The translations under genes and the position numbers were made by a program. Positions 6,212 to 6,599 of a stretch of DNA of 6,599 nt are shown piece after piece. A model generated the notes under the pieces. That model searched no databases. It was not told the DNA's origin and worked only from the letters and a program-made list of their open reading frames with translations. Source of the DNA: Lachnospiraceae bacterium (GTDB lineage Bacteria; Bacillota; Clostridia; Lachnospirales; Lachnospiraceae); assembly GCA_017961385.1 (NCBI GenBank), contig JAGCXJ010000018.1:1-6599 (forward strand), given 5' to 3'. The first letter of the stretch is position 1; every line of letters starts with the position of its first letter.

Positions 6212-6282
6212 GCAGGTGTAGTTCAATGGTAGAACACTAGCCTTCCAAGCTAGATACGTGGGTTCGATTCCCATCACCTGCT
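6212..6282 (+). tRNA. tRNA-Gly (anticodon TCC)
   Basis: A complete 71-nt cloverleaf: acceptor stem GCAGGTG/CACCTGC with discriminator T at 6282, D loop TTCAATGGTAGAA, anticodon stem CTAGC/GCTAG around the loop CTTCCAA (anticodon TCC), and T arm GTGGG-TTCGATT-CCCAT. CCA is not encoded. It lies 30 bases after tRNA-Pro with no promoter between, so the two are probably co-transcribed. A 6-bp hairpin (TTTCAG 6282-6287 with CTGAAA 6297-6302) begins at its last base. Confidence 0.97.
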
Positions 6283-6316
6283 TTCAGTAATAAAAGCTGA
6301 AAATTATGCTATGTAT

Positions 6317-6390
<74 letters not shown>

Positions 6391-6438
6391 CTTTGTCACC
6401 GGTTTTCCTAGTAAGATCGATGGCAATAATATTTTTAT

Positions 6439-6513
6439 GGTGGGTATGGCGCAGTTGGTTAGCGCGCCAGATTGTGGTTCTGGAGACCGTGGGTTCGAGT
6501 CCCACTATCCACC
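6439..6513 (+). tRNA. tRNA-His (anticodon GTG)
   Basis: A complete cloverleaf with acceptor stem GTGGGTA/TATCCAC, anticodon stem CCAGA/TCTGG around the loop TTGTGGT (anticodon GTG), and T arm GTGGG-TTCGAGT-CCCAC. The histidine-specific extra base G-1 is encoded at 6439, opposite discriminator C at 6513, the identity pair for histidyl-tRNA synthetase. CCA is not encoded. A T-rich tract (6515-6526) follows directly. Confidence 0.97.
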
Positions 6514-6583
6514 CTTTTTTATTTTTCGATTGAATCGATGAGATTCATTCCCGCGATATCATTAAAATTGCTTTGTGATGCAT
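6514..6583 (+). other. Spacer between tRNA-His and tRNA-Gln
   Basis: The spacer opens with six T, one A and five T (6515-6526), which could partly terminate transcription but has no stem directly before it other than the tRNA itself. A small hairpin follows (TGAATC 6531-6536 with GATTCA 6542-6547, 5-nt loop). I found no well-spaced promoter for the next tRNA, so readthrough from the cluster promoter is the simplest reading. Confidence 0.35.
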
Positions 6584-6599
6584 TGGGCTATCGCCAAGC
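6584..6599 (+). tRNA. Probable tRNA-Gln, 5' fragment cut by the window end
   Basis: The last 16 bases, TGGGCTATCGCCAAGC, match the 5' end of bacterial tRNA-Gln: a 7-base acceptor strand beginning with the unusual U1, then the D arm start GCCAAGC. The anticodon lies outside the window, so the identity rests on this conserved start and on the position in a tRNA cluster. Confidence 0.7.

Noticed and set aside
6282..6302. Hairpin TTTCAG/CTGAAA after tRNA-Gly as a terminator
   Set aside because: The stem is AT-rich, no T tract follows, and tRNA-Arg downstream lacks an obvious promoter; it is more likely a processing feature or chance.

Overview
The window looks like a chromosomal segment of a low-GC Gram-positive anaerobe of the Clostridia, most likely Lachnospiraceae (for example the Butyrivibrio/Pseudobutyrivibrio group). 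This placement is inferred from AT-rich intergenic DNA, strong AGGAGG-type ribosome sites, the style of the hybrid kinase and the exonuclease, and tRNA genes without an encoded CCA. It was not tested by any search.

Layout: all protein genes lie on the minus strand. Read in their direction of transcription (high to low coordinates) they are: a membrane-bound hybrid histidine kinase with receiver and HPt domains (5915-3672); a membrane-bound GGDEF diguanylate cyclase (3615-2533); a DEDDh 3'-5' exonuclease with a C-terminal topoisomerase-type zinc finger (2523-1837); a MATE-family multidrug exporter (1777-410); a single tRNA-Leu(TAG) followed by a strong terminator; and the 5' end of an unrecognised small membrane protein running off the window at base 1. 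On the plus strand, divergent from the kinase, is a tRNA cluster, Pro(TGG)-Gly(TCC)-Arg(TCT)-His(GTG), and then the first 16 bases of what looks like tRNA-Gln cut by the window end.

How it may work together: the kinase and cyclase are adjacent, 56 bp apart, and could form one signalling unit. The kinase carries its own His-Asp-His phosphorelay but no output domain, and the cyclase has a membrane sensor but no receiver, so any direct link is inference. The exonuclease is only 9 bp downstream of the cyclase and is probably translationally coupled to it. The MATE gene has its own promoter-like sequence, whose -35 box overlaps the exonuclease stop codon. The same arrangement recurs at the next junction: a perfect TTGACA-17-TATAAT promoter for tRNA-Leu contains the MATE stop codon in its -35 box.

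The most interesting details are in and around the cyclase gene: a TTG start beside an out-of-frame ATG with a (GAAA)3 tract that could switch frame, an 11-bp direct repeat at 21-bp period at the predicted transcription start, a CxxCCxxC cluster in its membrane domain, and loss of the RxxD inhibitory site. I found no CRISPR, insertion sequence, phage gene or recognisable defence system. The content is otherwise ordinary housekeeping and signalling genes.
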